Below are positions 50,960 to 62,486 of a DNA stretch of 64,000 bases, in pieces. The notes beneath the pieces were generated by a model that was not told where the DNA came from, did no database searches, and was given only the letters and a program-made list of their open reading frames with translations. Position numbers and translations under genes: made by a program. The stretch is from Eopsaltria australis (Eukaryota > Chordata > Aves > Passeriformes > Petroicidae): the NCBI GenBank assembly GCA_034509425.1, contig JAVTVJ010000295.1, positions 62,001 to 126,000 on the forward strand. The letters run 5' to 3'. Numbering within the stretch: position 1 is the stretch's first letter; every line of letters starts with the position of its first letter.

Positions 50960-51395
50960 CCTTCTGGGCAGGGCTGCTCTTGATTTGTTCATGCCCAGCC
51001 TGGGCTGGCACCAGGGGTTGCCCTGACCCAGGCGCAGCACCAGCACTTGGCCTTGTTAAACATCATGGAATTCCCAGGGGTCACTGCTCAAGCTTGTCCA
51101 GGTCCCTCTGGATGGCATCCCATCCCTCAGGAGTGTCAGCTGCAGCACTCAGCTTGGTGTCATCTGCAAACTTGCTGAGGATGCACTCGACCCCTTTGTC
51201 TCTGTCACTGATGAAGATACTAAATAACGCCGGTCGCAGTACAGACCCCTGAGGGACACCACTTGTCACTGATGTGCGTTGGGACTCTGGGCCTTTGACT
51301 ACCCTCTGGATGTGACCATCCAGCCACTTTCTTGCCTATCTAACAGTCTACTCTATCAAATATGCATCTTTCCAGTTTAGGCTGTTTATCACAAC
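50960..51395 (-). mobile_element. CR1 LINE fragment with reverse-transcriptase segment, minus orientation
   Basis: The minus strand from 51269 down to 51081 reads as a well-preserved CR1 segment: [34 protein letters not shown] and [18 protein letters not shown], containing the catalytic FADD. Downstream (50960-51080) it passes into a shortened CR1 3' region. Upstream (51270-51395) the anchors resemble the preceding CR1 sequence, with a decayed frame. There is no 3' terminal octamer on this piece. Confidence 0.9.
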
Positions 51396-54050
51396 CACCA
51401 AATACTAGCAAGCAGTGTACACCAAATATATTCCGGTTACTATACCCTCCCAACATAAAATTATATTAACAAATTTCATGTCCTGAGCTACAAGTTCTAA
51501 TCATCACATATGGAAAGAGTAGGTGGTAGTTTCCCAGTAAATTGTTACAATTTATGATAATATATTAATCCTCAAATACATGAAACAAATCTGAATTTTA
51601 TTTTCCCTGCACTCAATTGTTTAATCTTGATGATTATTCAAAATTGAGTCTGAAGGAAGAGTTTTAAAATTTTGGTGGTGTATTTCTGTCATGTACAAAT
51701 TATGTCAAGAGAGAACTGGAGCCCTAAAAGGTGAAGATCATGGGTTGAGATAAGAACAATTTACTGGAAACAGCAATGATGTAAGAAAATGAACAGTAAG
51801 AGCAACAATATTAATTACAAAAGTGTACTAGAGAGAGGTGAGTGATTCCCATGAAAACATTCACCACAAAGCCTGACCTGACCACTACTACCCTACCCTG
51901 ACCCGTAAGAGAGATCTTACTGCAGTGACTCAAAGTTTTGCGGTACTGTTATCTGCTGTTGCAACAGACACCAAAAAAAAAAATCTTCAGTCTTGCCATG
52001 CAGAAAACAGGCTTACTATGATCTTCAGGTTAACAATCCTTATGGCAGTGCTGTTTTTATCTTAACTTGCAGGATTTTGTAGAGAACATAACTAAAAGCA
52101 CAGCCATTAAAAATCAACAGTTGCCTCAGACTGTCACATGAAATGCAGGAATCCTAGCTCAGGGTTACCTATACGAGCCAGATGATTTCTGGACTGGTGG
52201 ACACTTCAGACAGCACTTTGTTAAAAGCTGATATTAAAGGCTGAGTTCAACCACTAATCCCAGTGCCCATACTGTAACTGATTGGCAGAATTCAGCCATA
52301 GAAGGCTGATTTCCTTTATTTCATCTAACTAAAACTAGAGACTATGTCATCAATTACTTAAGACTAAGACTGAGAGTCCAGGAAGTCCTTAACTATTTAA
52401 TGATTTTCAGTTTACCAACATTTTATTTCCTATTCGTGCAGCTATAATATTTAGGTAAAACAGAATGTAAATGGTTCAGATCAGAGTAAAGATACTAATA
52501 AAAAAATATTTAATTAAACATGACTATAATCCATAAATACATTTACAAAGATCTGAGGATCCAATTTTTACTTCGTTTGCTCTCAGATAAACTCAGCCAA
52601 AGGCAAAACATTCCTAAGTGTCCAATTTGCATCCAGAAGAAGATGAATTGAGAGATGGATGCTCAGACATGCTTGAACTACATCCAAATTAAACTCATCA
52701 GATCAAAAGGAAGAGAAAGTGCCATAAATGCTTCTTAAAATAATGCATCTTTAGAAAGGAGACAAACCTCTACCGTATCAAATTATTCTTCAACTTCCTA
52801 AATACTCTGGAAAAAGAGAAGAAATGTACCTACAAGATTAAAGAACACAATATTTTAACATCCTTTGAAAAGAGGAAAAATACAGTTCTGTAGCTTTTCA
52901 GAAGGAGGATACAACAATGTTTTGCTGTTTATTTATTTTAATAACTGTGAACAGATATTTTTTATATTAAAAAATTCCTTCTCTCACAAGTTCCCGTTTA
53001 CCACCAAGTTTGATATGAAATCACTGAATAACAATTACAGGATGTAATTTTCTTATTGTCTTCTAGTTTAAGAAAAAGAAGAGTGACATGAAAATAGAAC
53101 AGTCCTCTGACACTATTACGTTGGAGAAGAATTTAAAAATATTTCTAAAATATTCATTTAGGCTTGAATAGTGTAGCATAATGATAACCACTGGGCACAC
53201 AGCTTTACAAGATTAGTTAGAGACTGTGATTCAGGGTAATGTAGGTTTTGATCTGAGACTGAAACATTAGATTTTTATTTGACATGCAGTATGTACAGTT
53301 ACATTGTTTCAAAATAGTAATAATTTTCCCCAGGATTGATATGATACACTGCTATTTAGAATAAGTAAAAGCCATTGGACAGAAACATATGTTTATAAAT
53401 ATGCTTAATGATTCTTTTTCTATGGAATGAGTAAAAACAAGAGAGCTTCTACACTTTCTCTTTCAAAATACCTGTGGATAAAAGAAGTAAAAAATGGTGC
53501 ATATTTATTATTTTATTTACTATTAACTATCTGAGTTTCACAAGAGAAGAATTCGTAATTCCACACATGCAGGCATCATGTAAAAGGCACTTGGGTTCCT
53601 AAAGTATCAAATCCAAAGAATAAATCATATACTGCAGACAGTCCATTCAGGTAGCATTTGCATAATTGGGCTTTACACACTTGAGTTAGCACTAACTGAA
53701 TCCAGTGAACACCGATTCCCAGAAACTGTGAGATAGGTCCAAAGTGTTGCAGACTTACAGTTTGTGAGACTGTATTTCCATTATTTTCAATTGGAGGTTT
53801 ATGGGAATAAGGACTACAGAAGGAACTTCTTAGGAAGTCATGCTTTAGACAGAACATTAAACCAAGATGTATTAAATAGTGTAGTTGGATGAATGCTTAA
53901 AATATTGTGTTTGTAATAAATCAGGTTTTAAGATGAAATCAACATTTAATCGTCATATCAGAGCAAATGTTGCCAGCATCTTTTTATGCAAGTTTTGATG
54001 GTTAACTGGTTAACTTTCATATGTACCTTTTCTCTATATATTTGTAGTCA
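51396..54050. other. Unique AT-rich sequence, no gene seen
   Basis: No repeat family or exon was recognised. The minus-strand frame at 53576-53857 (93 codons) has no domain. The final bases AGTCA (54046-54050) are the left direct repeat of the next LTR. Confidence 0.5.
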
Positions 54051-54752
54051 TGTTGACAATGCTGTTTGAAAGGCATGGTGAGATACCCCAATTGTTCTAT
54101 TTTTAAATATCTCTTTCTCAAAACCATTCTCAAAGAGGGATATACGCAGGAAAAAGGAACAATGAGCCACATCAAGATCAACTCCACTTGAGGCAATGCC
54201 TTAGGTTACAATGAAAGATGTACCCAAAAGTATGCACTCTATCACAATCTCCATAAGATATTAAAATCAGGTGGGGCAGTGTTCTTTATCTCATCCATGA
54301 CACATCCCTGATCAGAGGGGATATCTTCTGTTAATGGGCCACTGAGTCTGACTGCATGACTGATAAAATGGCATCATCTGACTGTGAGATGCTCCACCCA
54401 GGGGGAGAAACCAAGCATTCCTACCTGGATGTAATCTGAGGTTTGAAACATCACAGACAGCCATACCCACTGAATTCCCAGAGGACAAGAGCTACATAAT
54501 CACCACTGGACCTTCAGAGGAAGATCAAACCCTTCTACAGGATCACTGCTTCAACAGAACCACATTTACCACTTCAAGAGGACTGCAGCCACCATTTAAT
54601 TGGACTGCTACCAACACCCAGACCAACAGGGTGTCAGGTTGGATTCTGACTCCATCAGGTTAAACCAGTGGTTTTTGCATGTATTGTAATTATCCTATTA
54701 AAATATAGTTCTGACTGGGAATCTCTCACTGGCTTGCTTTCAAACTAGTACA
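54051..54752 (+). mobile_element. Solo LTR with 4-5 bp direct repeat, plus orientation
   Basis: The element starts TGTTGACAATGC at 54051 and ends ...CTAGTACA at 54752. The direct repeat AGTCA occurs at 54046-54050 and 54752-54756; the terminal A is shared, so the duplication is four or five bases. The body resembles ERV-type LTRs common in songbirds, with an ATTAAA polyadenylation signal at 54698-54703 about 50 bases from the end. The long GC-moderate body (54290-54660) carries no open frame of note, and no internal provirus sequence was seen. It shares an overall layout with the LTR at 14228-15419, but the two were not aligned. Confidence 0.8.
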
Positions 54753-56663
54753 GTCAAGAATAAACCTAAAATATAAATCTATAGATAAAGGAGAATAAAA
54801 ATATATAATATTTTCTTTACAAAAGGCCCTTTTGAGTTACTAGACCATCAAAAACTAATGGGGGCTACAACTGAAGTGAAAGTATGAGACAAACAACACT
54901 AATGCCTAAGATTCAGCCCAGGCTTAATAGTATGTAGTATGTTGAAAATTAATCTGTGCATTTTTTTAAATGCATGCAGGAAAATGTAGGGTTCTTTAAG
55001 ACAATGAAGTCAGCTCTTTAGAATTGAGCTGAACTAAAGGTTAGTAACTATATTCTGGTTTCAGAATACTGTAGTATTTGAGGCTTTTTTATTTAAGACC
55101 TGTGACAAGGCTTACTTGAATTGCCAACCAAATCCATGGGAGAGAGAAAAAGTTTTAAGTTAAAAAACATAAAGTAAAATAATCTCTACAAGCAACAACA
55201 AGACTTATCTGTTTGGCTGTCAGATGTTTGAACTGCAGTTAATTTTCAAAAGAACTTATGCTTTACTCAAGACCTTGAAGAAGTATTGTCATCCCTAAAA
55301 GTGGGATTCTGGTGTGGAGTCATTCAGTCTCACACATAGAACTGAGGAGGAATTTTATTTCGTATTGCTACAAAGATTGGTTTAATATGGTAAAACTGCA
55401 AAGCTAGTCCATTGATTCTTAAAACTTTAATTCTAGATTTTAGCAAACAAAAGAATCATGGTTCATTGACTGCATGTTACCACTCCCTGGATTGTTAACT
55501 GTCCCTATTTAGATATGAGTATGAACAACAGAATGTAGCTCTTTTTGAAAGTGATAATTGTTTTTTCCCTTGCTGAGGCTTTTGCTGCACCTGCAGGTTG
55601 GATGCACAAAAAGCCCTGCTTTGTAAAACTGCTGGAAACATGGAAAGTACCATACTTATGTCGAGGGAGGCAGAAATGGGAGATCAATGGACAAGAGAAC
55701 AGATAAGAATAATTAAAGTGATGTCTTAAAATGTGTCCTGAGAATGAGAATTTATTGTCTATGTTCACTTCTACATACATCAATTGTATTTGGAAAATGT
55801 AAATATGGGAGCAGACTTTTTCTTTTCAAAGTCTGTGCTGTGTCTTCTGTCTAAACCACTCCATCTTCCCCCAGAACATTTTTTTGGTAATTTATCAATG
55901 TCCTCCACTTACATATATGACTTTACTGGGGAGATAGCGAGGTCTGTGTACAAGGTTTTCCTCTGCTTATCCAGACACCAGTGAGGCTCTCTGCTGGATG
56001 CCAAGGCTGAGAAACATATTTCACCATATTTAACCCTATTCGCTCGCGAAGTCTTTGATCATTTGGTTTCAAGTTGCTGTCTTCCTTTCAGGACTTTAAC
56101 TACACTTGATCTCTGATATAAAGATATATTTTAAATATTAGTAGTCTGAAATTCTTGGCTGAGATTGCTTGGAAATTGTTCTAATTAATTCAGAGAACTA
56201 GAATGTCACAACTAGTCATAGGTTCCTTAATTTCCTAATAATCATCATTTTGTACGCTCAGCTTTTTCCTTTCTGTTATAACAAACATATATTGCATTCT
56301 GATTTGTGGACTGTGTATTGAAAAAAAGAAAAATTGTTTGGGCCTAGGATGAATCTTTCCCAGGATAATTAAATTTTTCAGTTTTTCTTCAGAGAGGTTC
56401 TGTGCTTATGGCCTGAAGCCATCCTAGTTGTGGCCAGAAGTAAACATTCCATGTTTTGTGATTTATAATATGCAATGCTTACTTCAACTCTGCAGGGCTT
56501 TCTGCCTTAAGTGAGGTTGTATCACCTGTAAAGAGAACCTTTACTGCACAGAGCCAAAAATTGTTCAGAGCAGTGCTGAACAGCTTCTCATGTAAGAGCT
56601 GTAATAGAAAAATTGTCAGGTTTGGTTTTGCTATGTAGTGTTCTGATAAAGGGCATAGAATAT

Positions 56664-56730
56664 GAGACAGAAAGAGAAAGAAAGAGAGAGAGGGAGAGAG
56701 TGGCGACGGAGGGCACGGGGAGAGGAGAGA
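56664..56730. repeat. GA-rich (polypurine) tract
   Basis: Mostly G and A on the plus strand with GAGAGAGAGA units. Long polypurine runs can form triplex (H-DNA). Confidence 0.8.
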
Positions 56731-57616
56731 CTGAGTTGTGCTTTGGTTTTGGCTTCTTTTGTCCTAGGGGTTTGAACACTAAACTGCTGGAGTAAGAGCT
56801 GGAAGACAGGAACTGTTAATGCTTTAGTCCTGAGTCCCAGACAGGTCATCTAATGCAAGGTGAAAGCATGTCACCAAATTTGGGAATGTCATGTTTTGAT
56901 GTTAGATGGTGTGTGAAGCTTCAGTATTCACAGAAGACCTTAATGAAATCTGGAGTGAGGTCTGAGGCTTCCTTATGAATGGGAGTGACTATTCAGATAA
57001 GTGTTCTCACTGAGAATAGTAAGATTGCTCATTTGTATGTGAAGGAGCAACCTCTTAACTTTTGTGGTTTATAACTGTCATTACTTCCTTTTGGATTTGG
57101 AAATCACTTGGTACAGCTGATCTGTAATTTATAAATGTATTTTAAGAACACAATCAAAACTTATTTTGATTTGGATTGCAGAATTCAACTTCTATTAATA
57201 TACATATATGTATAATTCAGAAATAAATCAGCAGGCAACTTTGAAATGCTGGGGAAAAGAATTATACAAACACTCTAGACAATCTTTTGCCTTTGATGTG
57301 GAATACGAAGAGGTGATCTAATCCTTTTTAACCTGAGGTTTGTTTCCTGAAATGTACTCCATTCAAACTTTCCTCTGAAAGCCACATAAAGCTGGTTGCT
57401 AATGTAAAATAAATGGCCTGAAATTTTAATGCATACAGGGATTGATGTCACCAATATTTTGTGCTGTATGTGTACTTCGGTATCATAAATATTTAACAAC
57501 TTTTTTCCTTAAAAGGTTATTGCAAGCTTCATTTCATGCATACTTATAGACCTGTGGATCATGGCCATTATCTGTTGTTTGGAGAAAAAAAAGGAGAGAA
57601 ACAGTCAAATAATTTT

Positions 57617-57635
57617 TTATCATTATCATTATCAT
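57617..57635. repeat. (TTATCA)n microsatellite
   Basis: Three copies of a six-base unit, followed by a short direct repeat of GTGACACAT (about 57636-57655). Confidence 0.8.
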
Positions 57636-57721
57636 CGTGACACATGGTGACACATCTTTGTATGTATTTTTCATTTCTCTGTACGTCTGGCTTTGTAAAT
57701 ATAGCAGTTTGAGTTCACTAA

Positions 57722-59280
57722 TGTGAGTCTCTAGCCAAACGCCAGCACACTTAGCAAAACTTACCCAATTTTGCAGTGAGATAAGGATTAGGTGCAGGCA
57801 AAGCAGACTTAAACTTTAAGGAATATAAAGGAAGTTTATTTACAGACTTAAAAAGAAATAAATGAGAATCAGAACAAACCCTCAGAACACCTTTCCTCCC
57901 CCCACCTCTTCATCTCTTTCCCACTGATAACATAAAAAAAACACTTCGACTTTCAGTCAGTTTACCAGCTCTAAAATAGTCTTTTCTCAGTTCATTTAGG
58001 GAAAGAAGCTTTCTCTTGCTACACCATGATGTTTTCTCCACAAGAAATACAGTTCTCTCATGGTTCTAGCCTCACAAAAAGCAGCCACCCAGGAAGAAGA
58101 AATCTGCTTGTACTGTGGAAGTCCCTTCCATGCTTGTAGCCTTCCCACAGCTATGATGAGCTATTGTGATTTATGGGGTACACTCTAAAAGACGAGCTGT
58201 TCTACTATAGCAGAGGAAATCCTCTTCTTCTATTGCTAGCAACAGAAACCTTCTTTCAATCCTGGAGCAAGGGATTAGATCACAGCCTCTTCTGTGTCTC
58301 TGCTCAAGCTTCTCATCAGGCTGCAATTACTTCAGCATCTACTTATCTCTACACAGGTGCCTTGGCTCACTGACTGCAGTTGGAATGTCACATCCCCCTT
58401 TTGGACCATATTCTCATATATTACAGGGAATATTTTAGCTTAGTCCCAACCATGGTTTCACAAAAGAATTTTCAGCTTCAACACTGAAGCACTCCTCATT
58501 TTCCTCCCTCTGGGCATCAGCTCTTCCTCCTTCACTGACTTAGAGTCTCTATGCTGTGTTTCTGTAGGTGTCCTCACTCTTTCCTCTCTCTGTGCAGGAA
58601 GGATGGGTGTCTGAAGGATTCATCTGGGCATTGAAAGTGTTAATCTCTCTCTCAGGCCTTGTGATGGTGACGTGGTCTCTGCCCGCGCTGTCTGAGTGCA
58701 GCATTTCAGTGTCTGAGCTGAGGGGGAGGAGAGCAAGGGCTGGGCCCTGCCTGGCCGTGGCTGGAATTTACGGCCAAGCTGAGGGGGAGGGAGAGCAAGG
58801 GCTCGGTCCTGCCTGGCAATGGTTGGGCTTTACAGTGAAACTGTTCTAAACTGAAGGGCTCAGCCCGAGTCCTCGATCACGCCAGGCTACGCTGCAGCTC
58901 TAAACCTCCCTTCTCCCCACTCCCTCTGAGGGAAGGGGGGGCGGGATGAAGGAAGAGGTCCAATCTTAAAAGAGCGAGAGCAGGGGAGTAGCTTTCTCCA
59001 GCAGCAACAGGAAAAAAAGGGAGTCTTTCCCCAGGTGTGCCCTGCTTCTATATGGGCTTTTTTTTCCTGAAGGCGGAACAACTTTTAATTGGTTTCCATA
59101 CTTATCAATACTCAGAACTAGCTGGTTACTGGTTCTGTCTCCCAGGAAGGAAGCTTTACTATTTCCTGCAGCACAGGTCACTTCCAGGACTGACTTTTCC
59201 TGGAAAAAGAAAAGTCATCAGAAAACTGAGTCAAAGGCAGACCCAGGACAGTAAGAAATTTAGAATGGAATAGACTGTTT
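57722..59280 (-). mobile_element. Long LTR-like element, minus orientation
   Basis: On the minus strand it ends ...GACTCACA at 57722, with AATAAA (plus-strand TTTATT) at about 57836-57841, a polyadenylation-signal-to-end distance suitable for a U5. The sequence resembles a songbird ERV LTR. The GC-rich region at 58670-58980 contains CpGs, a CCAAT box (plus-strand CCAAT near 58961) and a tandem duplication, consistent with a promoter part. The right boundary was not resolved and no target-site duplication was found, so the end near 59280 is an estimate. Open frames within (58568-58849 and 59037-59273) are not supported as genes. Confidence 0.6.
58717..58837. repeat. 61-bp tandem duplication in the LTR promoter-like region
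   Basis: Copy 1 starts at 58717 and copy 2 at 58778. Both begin GCTGAGGGGGAG and carry GAGAGCAAGGGCT and CCTGCCTGGC, and both run into a GGC/GTT...TTTAC segment. A one-base insertion separates them. It lies in the GC-rich part of the LTR-like element, where repeated enhancer units are common in retroviruses. Confidence 0.88.
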
Positions 59281-59294
59281 CAAGTGGAAGGTAC

Positions 59295-59703
59295 TGTAGC
59301 TGGATGCTGTGCCTGGAGTGGCCATAAAACAACTTGAACAATGCCCTATTTGCAAAACTTCCAGCAGTGAACAGAGAAGATGTTGAATAACGTGGAAATC
59401 AGACAGGTTCTACAATCACAAAGTTAAACATGCCTATAGTGAGGTGAAGATGTGGCAGACCCAGTAAAGCTCCTGATAGAGAACCAACAAGTAATGCTGC
59501 TGATAACTTATCTAAAGCTGTTGAACTGATACAGCTGGCCTGGAGACATCTGACTGTCATTTACTGTATCCAATAAAAGCTCAGTCCCTCTTCTTAACCA
59601 AAAGGAATTCTAACGCACCCTTTCTCGGACTGTGCACAGAGATTCCTCCTTTAAAGGGAGTTACTCCTCGAGGATGAGTGACAGAGACTTGCCCATAGTC
59701 ACA
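59295..59703 (+). mobile_element. LTR-like element, plus orientation (tentative)
   Basis: The 409-base segment starts TGTAGCTGG and ends AGTCACA. It is flanked by GGTAC (59290-59294) and GGTAA (59704-59708), which would be a five-base duplication with one mismatch. AATAAA follows TCC near 59570, with a U5-like stretch of about 130 bases after it. It lies directly right of the minus-strand LTR-like element, so the two point away from each other. No internal provirus sequence was seen. An exon of a non-coding RNA is the alternative. Confidence 0.5.
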
Positions 59704-59712
59704 GGTAAGAGT
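59701..59712 (+). promoter_or_regulatory. Splice-donor-like site at the LTR junction (tentative)
   Basis: CAG followed by GTAAGA at 59702-59710 is a near-ideal splice donor. It is built from the last LTR bases and the adjoining genomic sequence. If the LTR drives transcription in plus orientation, an exon could end here. No acceptor partner was identified. Confidence 0.3.
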
Positions 59713-60861
59713 GAGTAACATCAGTCTCTACTTAACACACCGTATTTATTCTTCCTCTAAGAATAAAAAAAGTTCACAGCTGGGGAGAGGGATTTTGGTT
59801 ATAAATTTCACTGGGCAATAATGGATCTAGGCTTTTTAAATCAAAAATTTTTTGTTTGTTAATACTTCAGGACAGCTGTAAGTTTCTGCTTATAGCCCCC
59901 TAAAATAAGGAAATGCAATTTTATAGTCATAACTTCTGTTATTAATTTTTGGAGTAAATACCTTAATAAAGTTGAGGACTGGCATGAGATTCTGTTTGTA
60001 CCACAGTGGAAAATACAAGGATTGAATAAAGGATCTGATAAAAATTTCCTTCATGTTGATTTTTAAGTAAAATGGGAGGAGGCATGTCATGGAGCAGGAA
60101 GATAATGTCTTGCAAAGGTTTACTTTTACACTGAAGAACTAATAGGATAGGAAGAGGTCTATACTCCAGGACAATGGACTACGGACATTTGGTTCATGCC
60201 TTCTATGTCAATATCTAACTTCCCTACATAGCTCAAATATTTTAACCAGGACCAGGAAAGAGCAACACAAAGCACCCCAACAGCCTTCCCCACCCAATCC
60301 CCACATTTTCCCCCTCAACCACCTCTCCAACCTCACAAAAAAACCTATAGCTGTCTATTATTAAGAGATTATTCACTACCTAACTATCCTCAGATGGACA
60401 GGATCATGATAATTTTAACATGTTTTGGACAGTCTATGGCTGCAGAGACAGAAAAGCCGTAATCTCTTGGTTAGTGTGCAAACCTTGCTACTTTTGTTAT
60501 ATTTTGCAATGAATGTGGATGGCATTACATGTGGGACAATGCTGACCATTTCAAAGGTTTAGCAGACTTGTTTCTGTATTTTCATGCAACTGCAAAAATT
60601 GGTGATTGTATGATTGAGAGTACCGTCATTGATCAGTCAAAGTCAGTGATCAACTTCCCTTTCAATTCAGTGGACACGTGTTGGATAAACATGCTCACCA
60701 ACGGTGACTGAGCAAGAACCTGAATAAGTCCATGCACTTTTTCCATTCAAATCATTCTATATGGTGTGTCTAACAGTATTTTTTAAGTGGAGCTAACCAT
60801 TCATTTTAACCCTGGAAGTGATATTTTAAAAAGAATGCTTTGTGTTCCTATGGTCATGGAA

Positions 60862-60864
<3 letters not shown>
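59713..60864. other. Unique sequence, no gene seen
   Basis: A C-rich and A/C-rich patch lies at about 60265-60350. The frames at 59890-60090 and 60529-60711 have no domain. Confidence 0.5.
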
Positions 60865-60902
<38 letters not shown>

Positions 60903-60927
60903 GTGTGTGTGTGTGTGTATATATATT
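60865..60927. repeat. Compound microsatellite (AT)n(GT)n(AT)n
   Basis: About 33 bases of AT are followed by a short A run, a perfect GT run at 60902-60918 and a short AT run. The frame at 60840-61043 is an artefact of the repeat. Confidence 0.95.
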
Positions 60928-61771
60928 TCAAGGCTAATGTATCTGGAAAAAAAAGCCATCCCAGTGCCCTTGGTGTTATTAATTTACTGGTCATTGCCAT
61001 GAGGAAGAGACCAGTCATTTTTAAAATTATACTTAAAATCTAATGGCCTAAGTAAAGAACATTCATAATTGTATATAGTTGCCAATCTTTGTGTGCTAAG
61101 TTTGAACATCTCCTTTCTAACATTAAAAACTATTCTAGGTTGCTCATCTAAACCACCTGTAACCTGTCCTTCCATGAATGATTGTTACAGAGCAGATGCA
61201 GTCAGAAGAAAAAGCTAACTGGGCTCTGCGACACAGATGTAAGTGAAAGCCCTAGATTTATCTTCCACCAGCCTCAGTATAATGCTTGAATCGTAGCTTT
61301 GAAACAAAACAATTTGGAATGCAATTCACTGGACCTATCTAGCATCTTGGAAAAGTATTATTAGGTTGGAGGCATAATTTTTAGAAGTTGAAGGTATAGT
61401 AGCACTTTGAATGGTTAGCTCAAGATAATATTTACAATCAAATTAAGCTCAAATTTTTGGAAAAGTATTTCTTGGAAAACTTTGTATATTACATGGCTAG
61501 ACCTTTTCTGATGGATTCTTTATACATTTTAAATGTATAAGGTATTGTATTACATTAGATATTGTATTTGTTAGACCTTCTACCTTAAAATCTGAATTAA
61601 AACTGAAATGATAACTCCTGATTGCACATTCTCTGCAGTCTGAAGGGAGGGAGACCAGAAATGACAATGTGGTTTTTATGTGAGTTACTAACTATATTCT
61701 AAATACAGATGGAAGAGAAATGTTAACGGGTAAGGGATCTGTCAGCCTACAGTGGTGGCTTTCACCACTGA

Positions 61772-61772
<1 letters not shown>

Positions 61773-61807
<35 letters not shown>

Positions 61808-61815
61808 ACACACAC
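61773..61815. repeat. (CA)n microsatellite
   Basis: About 20 CA units interrupted once by CATA near 61801. The overlapping frames at 61692-62018 (-) and 61720-61971 (+) take their Cys-Val and His-Thr repeats from it. Confidence 0.95.
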
Positions 61816-62465
61816 TCTTGTATGTATGCTTTCTTCTTACCTTTCTCTAAAGTCCCATACTGTTTCTTAAAGTTTTTTTGTTGGATCAGTGGATCACTTT
61901 GGATTTGCAACATGATAAACATAGGTACGATTTCAGACATGTTTATTATCCGCAAGAAATTATATTCTTGATGAGCATATGATTGGTGCTTGTTTTTGTG
62001 TATGGATATATGTGTCATTTCAGTAAATTTCTGTCTTTAACTCTGCTAGCACTATGAGTGAGTATAATTAAAATGCACATTCTGAAGATAGCCTTAAAAC
62101 ATTCTGCAGAATTTTTGTTGCTATACTCTAGAGCTTTGGGTTGCTGTGGTCTAAGTTACAACTCTTTTACTTTAGAACTAATACACATGGTGCATAAGCA
62201 GGACATAAGCACTTTGTTATGTAGGCATGTGATGAATTATTTTTCTTGCTCTAAGAAATATTTTAATTTTTGTTTTCAATTTATTTTTGTTTCCCCTCTG
62301 GATGTCTAAGAGAAACATTCTTTCTTATACACTGGGTCTTGTTCTAGTATTTCTTGAAATGCCCTATGGTAGGTAAAATATCTGACATCTGGTAAAGCAA
62401 CATTATTTAGAAGTCAGGGTGGCCTTTTTGCCTTCCATCTTCTTATTATTTAAAATGGGACCTAC

Positions 62466-62486
62466 TTTTTTTTTTTTTTTTTTTTT
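62466..62486. repeat. Poly-T run (21 T)
   Basis: Twenty-one consecutive T. On the minus strand this is a poly-A run, so a processed minus-strand transcript copy is possible, but no gene-like sequence or target-site duplication was identified beside it. Confidence 0.9.

Larger units (their letters stand above)
54753..57721. other. Unique AT-rich sequence with a GA-rich patch, no gene seen
   Basis: No repeat family or exon was recognised. Frames at 56588-56849 on either strand follow the GA-rich patch. A rare CpG cluster (TTCGCTCGCGAAG) lies at 56039-56051. Confidence 0.5.

Noticed and set aside
51081..51269. Minus-strand frame with an intact-looking FADD motif
   Set aside because: It is a short CR1 fragment. 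Only about 60 codons survive, with no start region, endonuclease domain or 3' end, so it cannot be functional.
61692..62018. 108-codon minus-strand frame with repeated Cys-Val
   Set aside because: The repeat is the translation of the CA/GT microsatellite at 61773-61815.
62466..62486. Poly-T run as the tail of a minus-strand processed pseudogene
   Set aside because: No gene-like sequence lies to the right and no flanking duplication was seen, so a simple homopolymer is the cautious reading.
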